Assembly: GCA_002721105.1 (NCBI GenBank)
Contig: PBJL01000022.1
Coordinates: 27,595-49,996, forward strand
DNA length: 22,402 bases
Source of the DNA: Acidiferrobacteraceae bacterium
GTDB lineage: Bacteria > Pseudomonadota > Gammaproteobacteria > Arenicellales > UBA868
Reading direction: 5' to 3'
Shown here: piece by piece, positions 7,682-16,052 of the stretch
How the letters are laid out: the number at the start of each line of letters is the position of its first letter
How positions within the stretch are numbered: position 1 is the stretch's first letter
Notes under the pieces: model-generated
What the model saw: the letters and a program-made list of their open reading frames with translations, nothing else
The model's database searches: none
What the model was told of the DNA's origin: nothing
Translations under genes and position numbers: made by a program

Positions 7682-8509
7682 TCAGTCGGTAACTACTTCT
7701 AAGTCAACTGCTCTGAATCCACCCACTCCATCTTCCTCTATTTTGTAGCGTAGCCTGTGACCTCTTTCCAGGGGCGGTAAGCCGGCTGCTTCCACAGCAG
7801 ACTTGTGAACATAAACAGGTTTTCCGCTTGTTTCGTCGTCGATATAACCACCGAACGGGTTTCGATTTACGCTGTAAACTCGAACTATACCTGACGATGG
7901 CCCCGGACGAACCCCTTTCGTTAGTTTTTTGTCCATTGCTGGCTTTCCTGAGGACGATCCCGTGAACTCTTGATCGATTGGTTTGCCTTCAAAGGCGCTC
8001 CAAATTTCGTAAGCACAATCTTCCGCTGACCTTTCGGAGCTGTCAATAACTACCTGCGCGAAATCATTTACCTCTGTGGTTCCGTATAATCGTTTTTGAA
8101 GCTCCGCATCATCTTTGTCACGCGTGGCTAAATTTTCCCCAATCTGGCGGGTTCGACCACCACCTTCCTCTTTACGCTTTATCCATCTTTTTTGCCGAAT
8201 TTCATCCCTAGAACTAACCTGTACACGAAAAATATCCGGGGTTTCATTTAGGACTAATCCAAGATGAGTGCTCTCGACTATTATTGTCGGGTCTGGGTTG
8301 TTCGCAATCCATTTTCGAGTTGAAACATCTAAATCGTTATGGTAATCACTATCGACATTGAGCCCAGAATCCTTTCCTTCAGTTTTAGCCTTAGTAGTGA
8401 TCGCTTCACCTGGGTGCCGTACTTTGTATCCAGTTAGTCTTGAGATTTCCCGTGCGATATCTGATTTTAAAGAACAGCTCGGGCCATAGATTGCTATTGT
8501 TTTTGACAT
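7682..8509 (-). CDS. Cytidylate-kinase-like protein fused to a C-terminal cold-shock domain
   Basis: A 275-residue two-domain protein. Residues 1-172 resemble a cytidylate-kinase-like P-loop fold. They include IAIYGPSCSLKS (P-loop position 9-16, Lys15 kept, but two Gly of the usual GPSGSGKG replaced by Cys12 and Leu14), then NLATRDKDDAELQKRLYG and a VVIDSSERSAEDC segment typical of the family's C-terminal half. After a Gly/Ser/Pro linker (173-205), residues 206-273 look like a cold-shock nucleic-acid-binding domain. The RNP1 position reads FGGYI, the RNP2 position reads VYVHKSA, and a Gly-rich RAVDLEV end follows. Such a fusion could couple nucleotide binding to RNA or DNA binding; its job in a methyl-transfer locus is unknown. 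An AGGA about 10 nt upstream supports the ATG. The domain calls are from motif recognition and should be tested by fold prediction. Confidence 0.78.
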   Translation of the reverse strand: MSKTIAIYGPSCSLKSDIAREISRLTGYKVRHPGEAITTKAKTEGKDSGLNVDSDYHNDLDVSTRKWIANNPDPTIIVESTHLGLVLNETPDIFRVQVSSRDEIRQKRWIKRKEEGGGRTRQIGENLATRDKDDAELQKRLYGTTEVNDFAQVVIDSSERSAEDCAYEIWSAFEGKPIDQEFTGSSSGKPAMDKKLTKGVRPGPSSGIVRVYSVNRNPFGGYIDDETSGKPVYVHKSAVEAAGLPPLERGHRLRYKIEEDGVGGFRAVDLEVVTD

Positions 8510-8593
8510 TTAAATCTAATCCTATTTATATAATTTGTTATTCAAAAATAATTGTTCGAACGTTTATAGAAAATTTAACTCCATAGTGTTGTT

Positions 8594-9718
8594 TTAACGA
8601 TCACGCCCGTTTAAATGGGAAAGAATGGTATTTCTCTTGTCTCGCAGGATTGTTAATTGCGAATTCATCAAACGGCCAAAAGGTGTTGCAAACATATGGA
8701 TTGCGCGTTTTAGTGGAATGTACGCCATAAATAGACATGAACCTATTACGTGAATGAGCCAAAGCGCGTCATAGTATTTCATGAAATTATCAGAGTGCCC
8801 AACTAAAGGTAATGCTATTAAATAGCCGACAAACTCGATTGGAATATACCATGCATCCATAGGTTCTGAAGAAATTCTCAATGCTTCTACCAGATAACCA
8901 CTTATCATGACAAAAAGGATAAACCAGACTGTGGGGGTGTCCGAGAACTTTTTCTCTTCCGAATTGCCAATCGCAATACGCCACCCTATCGCTATCACAC
9001 AACCGACCGTTACCATTAAACCAAAAAAATCATATAAAAATCCAATTACTAGTCGAACAGGATGGCCAGGGATATGCCAAACATCCGGTAATCCAAAAGC
9101 GGGAAACGCTTCCTGGAACACGACTCTGGTCAACTCTGTTAACACCAAGAAAGCAAAACCCCATAAAATCAAAGTATGGCGCAACCATCGGATGAAACTA
9201 ACTTTATATAGAGATTTATGCAGAATTACATCATCAATCAGTGTTTTTCTGAGGCTTTTATGGTCGATTGATTCCCGTGATAAGAATCGTCGGTAACGAT
9301 TGAAAGTTGGTCGATTGTTGGTTATTAACGCTCGGTAAACTCCATATTCCAGGATTCCCAAAGCAGCCAAAACGGTAGGACCAAAAATAATGTACTTGTA
9401 ATCTACGTTACCTAGGAAAGCCTCGCTTGTAAAAAAACCACCAAACGAAGCTATGCAGTAAATATAAGACCATAAGCCAATCAGGAAAAATATTTTGCAT
9501 AGCCTTCGAAGTTTATTGGTTTCAATGTATTTCGTAAAAAGGAAAACTAGGGCAAAAAAGATGGCAATTCCCCAAAACGCTGATGCGCCAAGAAAAAATG
9601 CATATCCCCACGCTGCAACTAATGAACCCCAAAACCCCGCTATTAAAATGCCTAACGCTACCAAAAGACCAACAATAGTCCTTGGGTTTCCAAGAATTGT
9701 TGTCGTCTTGTTTGTCAT
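8594..9718 (-). CDS. NarI-like membrane cytochrome b, extended N-terminus
   Basis: A 374-residue integral membrane protein with roughly eight to nine hydrophobic segments. The C-terminal half (about 178-350) resembles the NarI/DsrM/HdrE cytochrome b fold. Candidate haem ligands are His181 in WLRHTLILWGF, His215/His219 in HIPGHPVR, His323 in WLIHVIG and His341 in PLKRAIHMF. The first four hydrophobic segments (about 14-128) form an extra N-terminal membrane domain not seen in plain NarI (about 225 residues). It would exchange electrons between the quinone pool and the ferredoxin/Mo subunits coded downstream, with the active site on the cytoplasmic side. The gene follows the second corrinoid gene after 60 bp. 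The function is a family inference; pairing with the Mo subunits is from context. Confidence 0.8.
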   Translation of the reverse strand: MTNKTTTILGNPRTIVGLLVALGILIAGFWGSLVAAWGYAFFLGASAFWGIAIFFALVFLFTKYIETNKLRRLCKIFFLIGLWSYIYCIASFGGFFTSEAFLGNVDYKYIIFGPTVLAALGILEYGVYRALITNNRPTFNRYRRFLSRESIDHKSLRKTLIDDVILHKSLYKVSFIRWLRHTLILWGFAFLVLTELTRVVFQEAFPAFGLPDVWHIPGHPVRLVIGFLYDFFGLMVTVGCVIAIGWRIAIGNSEEKKFSDTPTVWFILFVMISGYLVEALRISSEPMDAWYIPIEFVGYLIALPLVGHSDNFMKYYDALWLIHVIGSCLFMAYIPLKRAIHMFATPFGRLMNSQLTILRDKRNTILSHLNGRDR

Positions 9719-9778
9719 ATTCTCAAAAAAATAGATTCAGGCGCAACCCTAACCTTAGAATAAACTAAGTAACAAAAT

Positions 9779-10627
9779 CTATGCGTAGGCGGCTTGAGCC
9801 CTCTCAGCTTTCTGTTTAGTCGCATCAGTATCAATTGCAAGCATGGCGGCATGAAGTTCTGGAGCGCCTCCTTTCATGGCTTTAAACGTACTCACGCAGG
9901 CCTTCGCTTTCTCCACTGCTACCAGTGCGTCTGCAGCATAGGCATCTGCCCCGATCTTATCGCACCAAATCTGACTAATGGGCGCTCCACCTACAAAAAT
10001 TTTCACGTCCTCGCGCAGTCCTTCCTCGGTGATCGCTTTGATAGTTTCCCACTGCATATTCATGGTGGTGGTCAACAAAGCTGAAAATCCGACGATCTGG
10101 GGTTTATGTTCTTTTATGGCGGAAATAAATTCTTCTGGCGGCACCGTCACACCTAGGTCATGGACTGTGAATCCAGCTGCTTCCATCATCATTGCTACTA
10201 TTCGTTTACCAATATCGTGCAAGTCACCCTGGACAGTCCCCACCACTACAGTGCCTAATTCTTCAGTCTTTTCTGCAATAATGAGCGGTTTGAGAATTCC
10301 CAATGCTTGATGCATCGATTTAGCCGACATCATAACCTCAGGCAAGAAATACTCATCAAATTTAAAGCGTCGTCCGACTTCAGCTATGCCAGTTGCCATT
10401 GGGCCTGCTATCAATGTTCGTGCACTGACATCATTTTCAAGGGCAGGGTTTATCAAACCCACAGTATCAGCATGTTCGCCTTCTATTACATTCCATTCAA
10501 TTTGATGAAAAAGATCCTTGACTTCTGCAGGCGCATCGTTCCAACGCTCTGTTTTGCGGGAAGATTCGATATCCTCTTTCAAATCCTCAAGATCAAATTC
10601 TTTTTCGGTCTCAATTTCTAGGCCCAT
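9779..10627 (-). CDS. Corrinoid (B12-binding) methyltransferase protein, second copy, longer form
   Basis: A 282-residue cobalamin-binding methyl carrier. The cap domain covers about residues 35-120 and the B12 domain follows, with DLHDIG at residues 135-140 (His137 expected to ligate cobalt). It shares the SALLTTTMNMQWETIKA and VGGAPI blocks with the 226-residue protein at 479-1159. It has extra acidic sequence at the N-terminus (about 35 residues) and an Ala/Lys-rich tail of about 40 residues. AGGGA lies 7 nt before the ATG. It starts 47 bp after the UroD-family methyltransferase ends, so that enzyme is its likely methyl donor or acceptor partner. Two different carriers in one locus suggest two separate methyl-transfer steps. 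Confidence 0.92.
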   Translation of the reverse strand: MGLEIETEKEFDLEDLKEDIESSRKTERWNDAPAEVKDLFHQIEWNVIEGEHADTVGLINPALENDVSARTLIAGPMATGIAEVGRRFKFDEYFLPEVMMSAKSMHQALGILKPLIIAEKTEELGTVVVGTVQGDLHDIGKRIVAMMMEAAGFTVHDLGVTVPPEEFISAIKEHKPQIVGFSALLTTTMNMQWETIKAITEEGLREDVKIFVGGAPISQIWCDKIGADAYAADALVAVEKAKACVSTFKAMKGGAPELHAAMLAIDTDATKQKAERAQAAYA

Positions 10628-10674
10628 GTTTTATTCCCTTTTGAGTATTGGCATGTGTATTTGACCATTAGATT

Positions 10675-12009
10675 TCACGATGTTTCGTCATCATCAGGCT
10701 CTCCAGTATCCGCACCCGGCGGTGGGTCGCTTGGTAATGGATATACACCATATTCGTGCGCTTCTTCGATCATTGCTAACGTATTCTCAATTGGCACGTC
10801 ATGCTCTAGGCGGTGGGATGAGCTGAGAAGAAATCCACCTCCATGCCCCATCTCCCAAATCCGGGAACGTACCTCAGATCTGACATCTTCTGGTTTACCC
10901 CAAGGCAATGTCTCTTGGACATCGATTCCTCCATAGAAAAACATCTCCTTACCGAGCGCACGTTTTTTTGCTGACGGGTTACATTTTCTGCTGACTTTAG
11001 GCGGCAGACTGTCGTAACCATCAACACCGCAATCCATTAAACCTCGCATAAATGTCTCAGGAACTGCACCACAACTATGGAACTGTATCTTGCCATTAGG
11101 ATTTTGCTTTAAAAAATTCTTTTTTGTTTCCTGAGTTGCGCGTTCGTAGTGTTTTTTTAACTGCTTATTAAACATTCGTAATGATATAAAAGTTGTGTTT
11201 TCACTTGCTAAATCTTCCGGGCTCATTCTTAACCAATCTATATATTCGCCACAGCGCTCCAGAAATACCTTATTAAACTCAATTTCAATATCGGTTAATT
11301 TAGTTAATAACGCTTCAAGAAACTCAGGTGCTTCAATAAAATCAGAAAAGATTTTTGCATACCCCACCATATATTTAGCTTGCTCAAACAATCCCCCTCT
11401 CCCAGCTTGACCCATTATTGCGAATGGTGTTTCCTTCCGGATAAATTTACAGTAATCCACCAGGGACATTCCTGGGATGGGGGAGTCTTCCCAACAACCT
11501 TCATCATATGGATCAGGCCAAGGAAATTCCTCCAGTATCTTTAACCCTTCATCTAAGGGGGCGCTTGTTGCATGGAATAATGGATAGCCAATCATTTCGT
11601 AATAACCACCTTGCTCATGCGGCGTCCACTTTCTGACTACGCCCCATTCATCCACATTAATATCTGCATCTGGCGGAGGTATGCCCATGTCGAAGGGCAC
11701 TTCTTCAAACCTAATAGGGTGAAAGCCAGGCGAGCCTCCCGGAGGACCCATTGAAATGCGGATAGCATCAACTCCCAAACTTTCTGCAATGTCTAGTTCG
11801 AAGCTTACGTCAGTAGTCCATGTTGTTGAACCAGTTCGATAATCCCGAGGATCCGCTTTGTATTCTAATCCTAACCCCTTTCGCAAATTTTGATAACCTT
11901 CTATAGTGCCCCACAGGACGATTGGGACCCGGTCAGGCTCTCGGAGGTGAAGCGCATCAACTACTCTTTTTCGCTCCGGGGGCATCGCATTTTTTAATAT
12001 TTCGGCCAC
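10675..12009 (-). CDS. Uroporphyrinogen decarboxylase-family methyltransferase (MtaA/MtbA-like)
   Basis: A 444-residue URO-D family protein. Family members near corrinoid proteins are methyltransferases that act on methyl-corrinoid or the methylated substrate rather than haem enzymes. The Zn-type motif HxC is present as FHSCGAV (His311, Cys313). The third ligand, a Cys near the C-terminus in MtaA/MtbA, is not obvious: the segment at about 393-400 reads FLLSSSHR. It is therefore an atypical member, possibly with His399 or another group as ligand. The start is GTG with GGGAG 9 nt upstream. The C-terminal 30 residues are rich in Asp, Pro and Gly. The corrinoid gene at 9779-10627 directly follows. 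True haem-pathway URO-D is unlikely given length (about 350 in HemE) and context. Confidence 0.88.
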   Translation of the reverse strand: MAEILKNAMPPERKRVVDALHLREPDRVPIVLWGTIEGYQNLRKGLGLEYKADPRDYRTGSTTWTTDVSFELDIAESLGVDAIRISMGPPGGSPGFHPIRFEEVPFDMGIPPPDADINVDEWGVVRKWTPHEQGGYYEMIGYPLFHATSAPLDEGLKILEEFPWPDPYDEGCWEDSPIPGMSLVDYCKFIRKETPFAIMGQAGRGGLFEQAKYMVGYAKIFSDFIEAPEFLEALLTKLTDIEIEFNKVFLERCGEYIDWLRMSPEDLASENTTFISLRMFNKQLKKHYERATQETKKNFLKQNPNGKIQFHSCGAVPETFMRGLMDCGVDGYDSLPPKVSRKCNPSAKKRALGKEMFFYGGIDVQETLPWGKPEDVRSEVRSRIWEMGHGGGFLLSSSHRLEHDVPIENTLAMIEEAHEYGVYPLPSDPPPGADTGEPDDDETS

Positions 12010-12174
12010 GTTGCTAGTCTCCCAATTGGTTCGATTACTATTCGTTAATTCCTGTTGGAACTACCTTTGCGATAATCTTTTACGAATATGTCCCACTTAG
12101 TTTACACGAATTCTAAATGTAACCTGTGTTGCGATACGTTTGTGCTATAGCTGTAATACCATATTGTAATCACG
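12010..12174 (-). promoter_or_regulatory. Leader region of the UroD-family gene
   Basis: This non-coding stretch between the importer's binding-protein gene and the UroD-type gene probably contains the promoter for the second half of the cluster. I find no clear -35/-10 pair. It holds an 8-bp palindrome GCTATAGC and, on the minus strand, GGTATTACAG (12151-12160), a motif that recurs upstream of the liv genes and of the acyl-CoA synthetase. Confidence 0.25.
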
Positions 12175-12206
12175 TTAGCCCAACGATCCTTCGACCGCTG
12201 GACTAA
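12175..12206 (-). terminator. Strong 14-bp stem-loop after the binding-protein gene
   Basis: Minus-strand RNA can fold 14 consecutive pairs (three of them G-U) closed by a four-base GAAG loop, 20 nt after the binding-protein stop. The G-U pairs become A-C mismatches on the opposite strand, so the structure favours minus-strand RNA. No T-run follows, so it is not a textbook intrinsic terminator; it may be a 3'-end stabiliser or processing site that separates importer and enzyme transcripts. Confidence 0.55.
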
Positions 12207-12226
12207 CATTTGAAAAAACTACTTTT

Positions 12227-13402
12227 TTACGGGGTAAAATCCTGAAATGCCCCGTCTTTGAATACAACCCATGACATATCTTTAACGATGAAGTGATCTG
12301 GGGCTCCACCTGTGCCAATGCTAATAGAAGGAACAACACTATCAGTCCAACCTTGGATTCCCTCAAGAGTCTCCACTAGCCGGTCTCGAGTTAAATTGTC
12401 ACGACCCATTCGTCGCATCGCTTCGGTAAACACCTGAGCACCCGCAAACCCCCAAAGGTGCACTGCCCCCGGGGTTTCCTCTGGGTAATATTTAAGCAAT
12501 AAGGATTTCGCTTCTTGAATTTGTGGTGCTGGAGAATCAAAGTCCCGAAAGATCGTGGCAAAATGGATGCCTTCGATTGCATCGTCACCTGCTAGTTCTG
12601 GCACCTTAGGGCTTTTACCAAAAAATACGTTCACAACAGGTACATCCCAACCCAATTTCTTCCGTTCCGTATAAAACCGTGCGGCTGGCTCAGGCGCGCA
12701 TGAACACACGACTGCATCCGGATTTTTATTTTTCATCGCAACAGCTTGCGCACTAACGTCAATTTCCTTTTGCTCATAGCCTTCCTTAGCAACTAACGTA
12801 ACTCCGTGCTCATCCAAAACTGACTCAATTCCTTGTATATGGGTTTGGCCTGACGGATCGTTCTGGTAAAGAAGTGCAATCGTCTTAGCGCCATAAACAT
12901 TCTTTGCAAACTTCACAAGTTCTTGACCTTCAGTAAAATAACTTGGATAAAGTGGGAAAACATACTTACTTGGATGTTCCAAGTTTTTCGCAGCGCCAGT
13001 ACCCGCGCCAATAAGTGGTACTTTCATGTCTGTTATATAATCAATAACTGCTGATGTCGGTGCTGAGCCAAGCGGTGCAACAATAGCAAAACACTTATCT
13101 CTTTCAATAAATCTTTTGACGGCAGTTTTAGTTCTCGCTGGCTCGTATTTATCATCAACCATGCGGAAATTCACCATGCGTCCGTGAATGCCTCCTGTTT
13201 CGTTTACATGCTTAAACCAAGCGTCTGCTCCTTTACCCATTCTAAAGTAACTAGAAACCTTTCCTGTCATAGGCTGATATGAACAGATTAAAATTTCGTC
13301 ATCACTGATTCCTGGGCCATTGTCTGCCATAGCTATGGTGCTACCTATTCCGATTAAGCTAGCAAATATACTAGTAGCGATCGTCTTAAGATATTTCTTC
13401 AT
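12227..13402 (-). CDS. ABC transporter periplasmic substrate-binding protein (LivJ/LivK family)
   Basis: A 391-residue binding protein from the chosen ATG. A signal peptide is clear: MKKY at the start, a hydrophobic core to about residue 22, and probable cleavage after AMA. The mature part has the two-lobed Leu/Ile/Val-binding-protein fold (segments GADAWFKHVNETGGIHG and VDDKYEPARTKTAVKRFIE). An upstream GTG at 13420 is in frame but lies inside the GGAGG ribosome site, so the ATG at 13402 (11 nt spacing) is preferred. It forms one transport operon with livH, livM, livG and livF. Members of this family bind amino acids, amides, urea or small aromatic acids, so the name does not fix the solute. 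Context suggests the methylated substrate of the enzymes downstream. Confidence 0.93.
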   Translation of the reverse strand: MKKYLKTIATSIFASLIGIGSTIAMADNGPGISDDEILICSYQPMTGKVSSYFRMGKGADAWFKHVNETGGIHGRMVNFRMVDDKYEPARTKTAVKRFIERDKCFAIVAPLGSAPTSAVIDYITDMKVPLIGAGTGAAKNLEHPSKYVFPLYPSYFTEGQELVKFAKNVYGAKTIALLYQNDPSGQTHIQGIESVLDEHGVTLVAKEGYEQKEIDVSAQAVAMKNKNPDAVVCSCAPEPAARFYTERKKLGWDVPVVNVFFGKSPKVPELAGDDAIEGIHFATIFRDFDSPAPQIQEAKSLLLKYYPEETPGAVHLWGFAGAQVFTEAMRRMGRDNLTRDRLVETLEGIQGWTDSVVPSISIGTGGAPDHFIVKDMSWVVFKDGAFQDFTP

Positions 13403-13471
13403 TTTAGTGTTGTCCTCCACAAATAATGTTTAAAATCATTCCCTCTTTCAAATATCAATTTTTTGGCAGTC

Positions 13472-14191
13472 TCAACTACGAATGCCGAGATACGAATTGA
13501 TTACTTCTCGCTTATTTTGTAATTCGGAAGAATCACCAGCGATTGCGATCTTCCCTACTTCCATAACATAACCAAAACTCGAGTTCTTCATCGCTATATT
13601 AGCGTTTTGCTCAACGATCAACAGTGTAGTTCCATTCTCTTTATTTACTCTTTGGATAGTCTCAAAAATTGCAGAAACTATAATAGGAGCCAGACCTAAA
13701 GATGGCTCATCGAGCAATAATAACTTCGGGCGCGCCATTAGCCCACGTCCGATTGCGAGCATTTGCTGTTCTCCACCACTTAGCGACCCGCCCAACTGCT
13801 TCCATCTATTCTTAAGCACTGGGAATAATTCAAATACCATATTCAAATCGGATTCGATTCCTGCTTTATCCTTTCGAATATATGAGCCCATACGAAGATT
13901 TTCTGTTACAGATAAATCCTTAAAAATTCGCCTTCCTTCGGGCACCTGCGCTATCCCCATCTTAACAAGTTGGTTTGGAGTTCTCCCCGAAATACTTTGC
14001 CCTTCATAGCTAATCGAGCCAGAAGAGACTTTCATCATTCCAGATATGGTTTTAAGCGTTGTTGATTTTCCGGCACCATTTGCACCTAGGAGAGTTACGA
14101 TAGATCCCTGTTCTACATCTATAGTTACCCCTCGTAATGCACGGATAGCTCCATAACTTGCTTCTACTGCCTGTAAACTCAATAGCGGCAT
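13472..14191 (-). CDS. livF: Branched-chain amino acid-type ABC transporter ATP-binding protein LivF
   Basis: A 239-residue cytoplasmic ATPase. Walker A is GANGAGKST, the ABC signature is SGGEQQMLAIGRGL and Walker B is LLLLDEPSLGL. It ends near the family's usual length. The frame can begin at a TTG (14197) that overlaps the livG stop, but the ATG two codons later has GAGG 7 nt upstream and is preferred. With LivG it powers the LivHM permease. Confidence 0.95.
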   Translation of the reverse strand: MPLLSLQAVEASYGAIRALRGVTIDVEQGSIVTLLGANGAGKSTTLKTISGMMKVSSGSISYEGQSISGRTPNQLVKMGIAQVPEGRRIFKDLSVTENLRMGSYIRKDKAGIESDLNMVFELFPVLKNRWKQLGGSLSGGEQQMLAIGRGLMARPKLLLLDEPSLGLAPIIVSAIFETIQRVNKENGTTLLIVEQNANIAMKNSSFGYVMEVGKIAIAGDSSELQNKREVINSYLGIRS

Positions 14192-14193
14192 AG

Positions 14194-14952
14194 TCAATCC
14201 TCTCCCAGATAGGCCTTTATAACATCCGGGTTATTTTGGATTTCGCTAGGAGTGCCTTGTGCCAAATTTTCTCCGAAATTAATCGCATATATGTAATCAC
14301 AAGAATCCATCACCATCGACATATCGTGTTCTACTAAAAAGAAAGTGATACCGAGATCACGATTTAATCTCTTTATTGACTCTTTGAGATCATTGGTTTC
14401 TTCGTCATTACAACCAGCTACAGGCTCATCCAATAGAACAATTTCTGGGTCCGATGCCAAAGCTCTTGCTAATTCCACTCTCTTTTGGAGACCATAAGGT
14501 AGGCTAGCTGCAATATGATCAAGATAATCTTCAAGATGTAAAATTTCCGCGATTTCATGTGCTCGTTTATATAATTTCTTTTCGTTGCGTCGAGCACTCG
14601 GCAACGAAAACATGCTTGCCAATGGATTACCAAGCCGGTGATGTGCCCCAATTAAGATGTTATTTAATGCTGTTTGGTCTTTGAATAAATTGATATTCTG
14701 AAAAGTTCGAACAAGTCCCAGTGAAGCCATGTCATGCGGCTTTTTCGTGTCAATGCTCTCACCGTTAAAATAAATGTGTCCAGATTCGTGCTCCTGAAAA
14801 CGGGTCAGCACGTTAAATAGTGTAGTTTTACCAGCACCGTTGGCTCCTATCAAACCTGATACTTGACCTTTTTCTACCTCCAAAGAAATATTTTTGCAAG
14901 CCAAAACACCCCCGAATCTGACCGTGATATCTTCACAAGTGAGCGCTTTCAT
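14194..14952 (-). CDS. livG: Branched-chain amino acid-type ABC transporter ATP-binding protein LivG
   Basis: A 252-residue ATPase with Walker A GANGAGKTT (residues 36-44), the LivG-type signature region LPYGLQKRVELARAL and Walker B IVLLDEP. The signature departs slightly from the usual LSYGQQRRLEIARAL. The segment after Walker B (VAGCNDEETNDL) keeps the LivG pattern with Cys-Asn-Asp in place of Met-Asn-Pro. AAGG lies 5 nt before the ATG. It sits 37 bp after livM and abuts livF, consistent with one operon. Confidence 0.95.
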   Translation of the reverse strand: MKALTCEDITVRFGGVLACKNISLEVEKGQVSGLIGANGAGKTTLFNVLTRFQEHESGHIYFNGESIDTKKPHDMASLGLVRTFQNINLFKDQTALNNILIGAHHRLGNPLASMFSLPSARRNEKKLYKRAHEIAEILHLEDYLDHIAASLPYGLQKRVELARALASDPEIVLLDEPVAGCNDEETNDLKESIKRLNRDLGITFFLVEHDMSMVMDSCDYIYAINFGENLAQGTPSEIQNNPDVIKAYLGED

Positions 14953-14989
14953 TTAAGCCTTCTTGTTAAAAAAGAAAATCTGACTCATG

Positions 14990-16039
14990 TTATTCGATCA
15001 CGCCACGCGCTTTAGCTAGCTTTTTAGCCCGCCTTCGCATAAAAGGTCTTCCGATCAATTCAGCCACTCCTAGCGGTGCTATCCAAAGCACCACAATCAA
15101 AGCAACACCCTTGAAAATATATGAGAAGTCAGCCATCCTCTCTAAAAAGAATGGAACCATCACCACAAACGTTCCTCCGATTAAAGGTCCCATCAACATG
15201 GCTGAACCACCAATAACGGACGCCATCAAAATATCCGCCGAATACCAAATATCAGCATAGACTTCGGAGGACACATAATTAACGTAATGGCCACTAAGCA
15301 CTCCTGCGATACCTGTTATCGACGCGCTTACAGTAAAACCAACCGTTCGGAAAAACCATCGATTAACACCGCTACTCTGCGCGGCATTTTCAGCATCTCT
15401 TAACGCCATTAAAGCTCGGCCAACGCCAGAACGCGTTAAGCTATACATGAAAAGAAGAACCATTGCGAACAAAATCACTGAGACATAGTAAAACCCATAG
15501 TCACCAATCTCAATTCCGAAGATTTGGTTAGCTGGAAGTGATATACCGGTCCGACCTTGGAAGAAAGGTATATTGTTTACAATAGTTCCAATAAAAAAAG
15601 CGAACCCTAAGGTACCGACGGCCATAAATGCGCCTGACAACCGTAAGAAAATAAGTGCTAAAACCATACCAAAAATGCCTGTTACAACTGCGCCTGCTAA
15701 AATACCTACAGCAAGGTCTATCCCATAATGGAATGTTAATAGAGCCGAGGTGTACGCTCCTATAGCTAGAAATCCACCATGCCCCATAGACACCAATCCG
15801 GTGTAACCAGTAAGCACTGCTTGCCCTTGCGCCGCTATCACATATATCAATATTATTGTGCCTTGGGCAGCCATCCATCCTTCTACGAAAGGCAATATCG
15901 GCACGATGAGAAGAATCCCCACAAATGCTGTAACAAAAATCCAGGAGTTACGTTTATAAAGTTGTTTAAGCGCGCTTACCTTTTTATTTACATCAACCCT
16001 GTGGCTTGTTATGTCGTTTTGTTCCGTTGAATTATTCAT
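14990..16039 (-). CDS. livM: Branched-chain amino acid-type ABC transporter permease LivM
   Basis: An integral inner-membrane permease of about 349 residues. The diagnostic motif TGYTGLVSMGHGGFLAIGA is present near the start of the permease core, followed by eight or so hydrophobic segments, with a basic tail (FMRRRAKKLAKARG). The start is uncertain. A TTG at 16081 overlaps the livH end; the ATG at 16039 lies 13 nt after the livH stop but has no Shine-Dalgarno site, so translation may be coupled to livH. The roughly 30-residue polar N-terminus before the first membrane span is longer than usual. Confidence 0.92.
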   Translation of the reverse strand: MNNSTEQNDITSHRVDVNKKVSALKQLYKRNSWIFVTAFVGILLIVPILPFVEGWMAAQGTIILIYVIAAQGQAVLTGYTGLVSMGHGGFLAIGAYTSALLTFHYGIDLAVGILAGAVVTGIFGMVLALIFLRLSGAFMAVGTLGFAFFIGTIVNNIPFFQGRTGISLPANQIFGIEIGDYGFYYVSVILFAMVLLFMYSLTRSGVGRALMALRDAENAAQSSGVNRWFFRTVGFTVSASITGIAGVLSGHYVNYVSSEVYADIWYSADILMASVIGGSAMLMGPLIGGTFVVMVPFFLERMADFSYIFKGVALIVVLWIAPLGVAELIGRPFMRRRAKKLAKARGVIE

Positions 16040-16052
16040 GGAGTTACACAGT

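Noticed and set aside
8907..9296. Plus-strand frame of 129 codons opposite the cytochrome b gene.
   Set aside because: The minus strand codes a convincing membrane protein with conserved His; the plus frame shows no family features.
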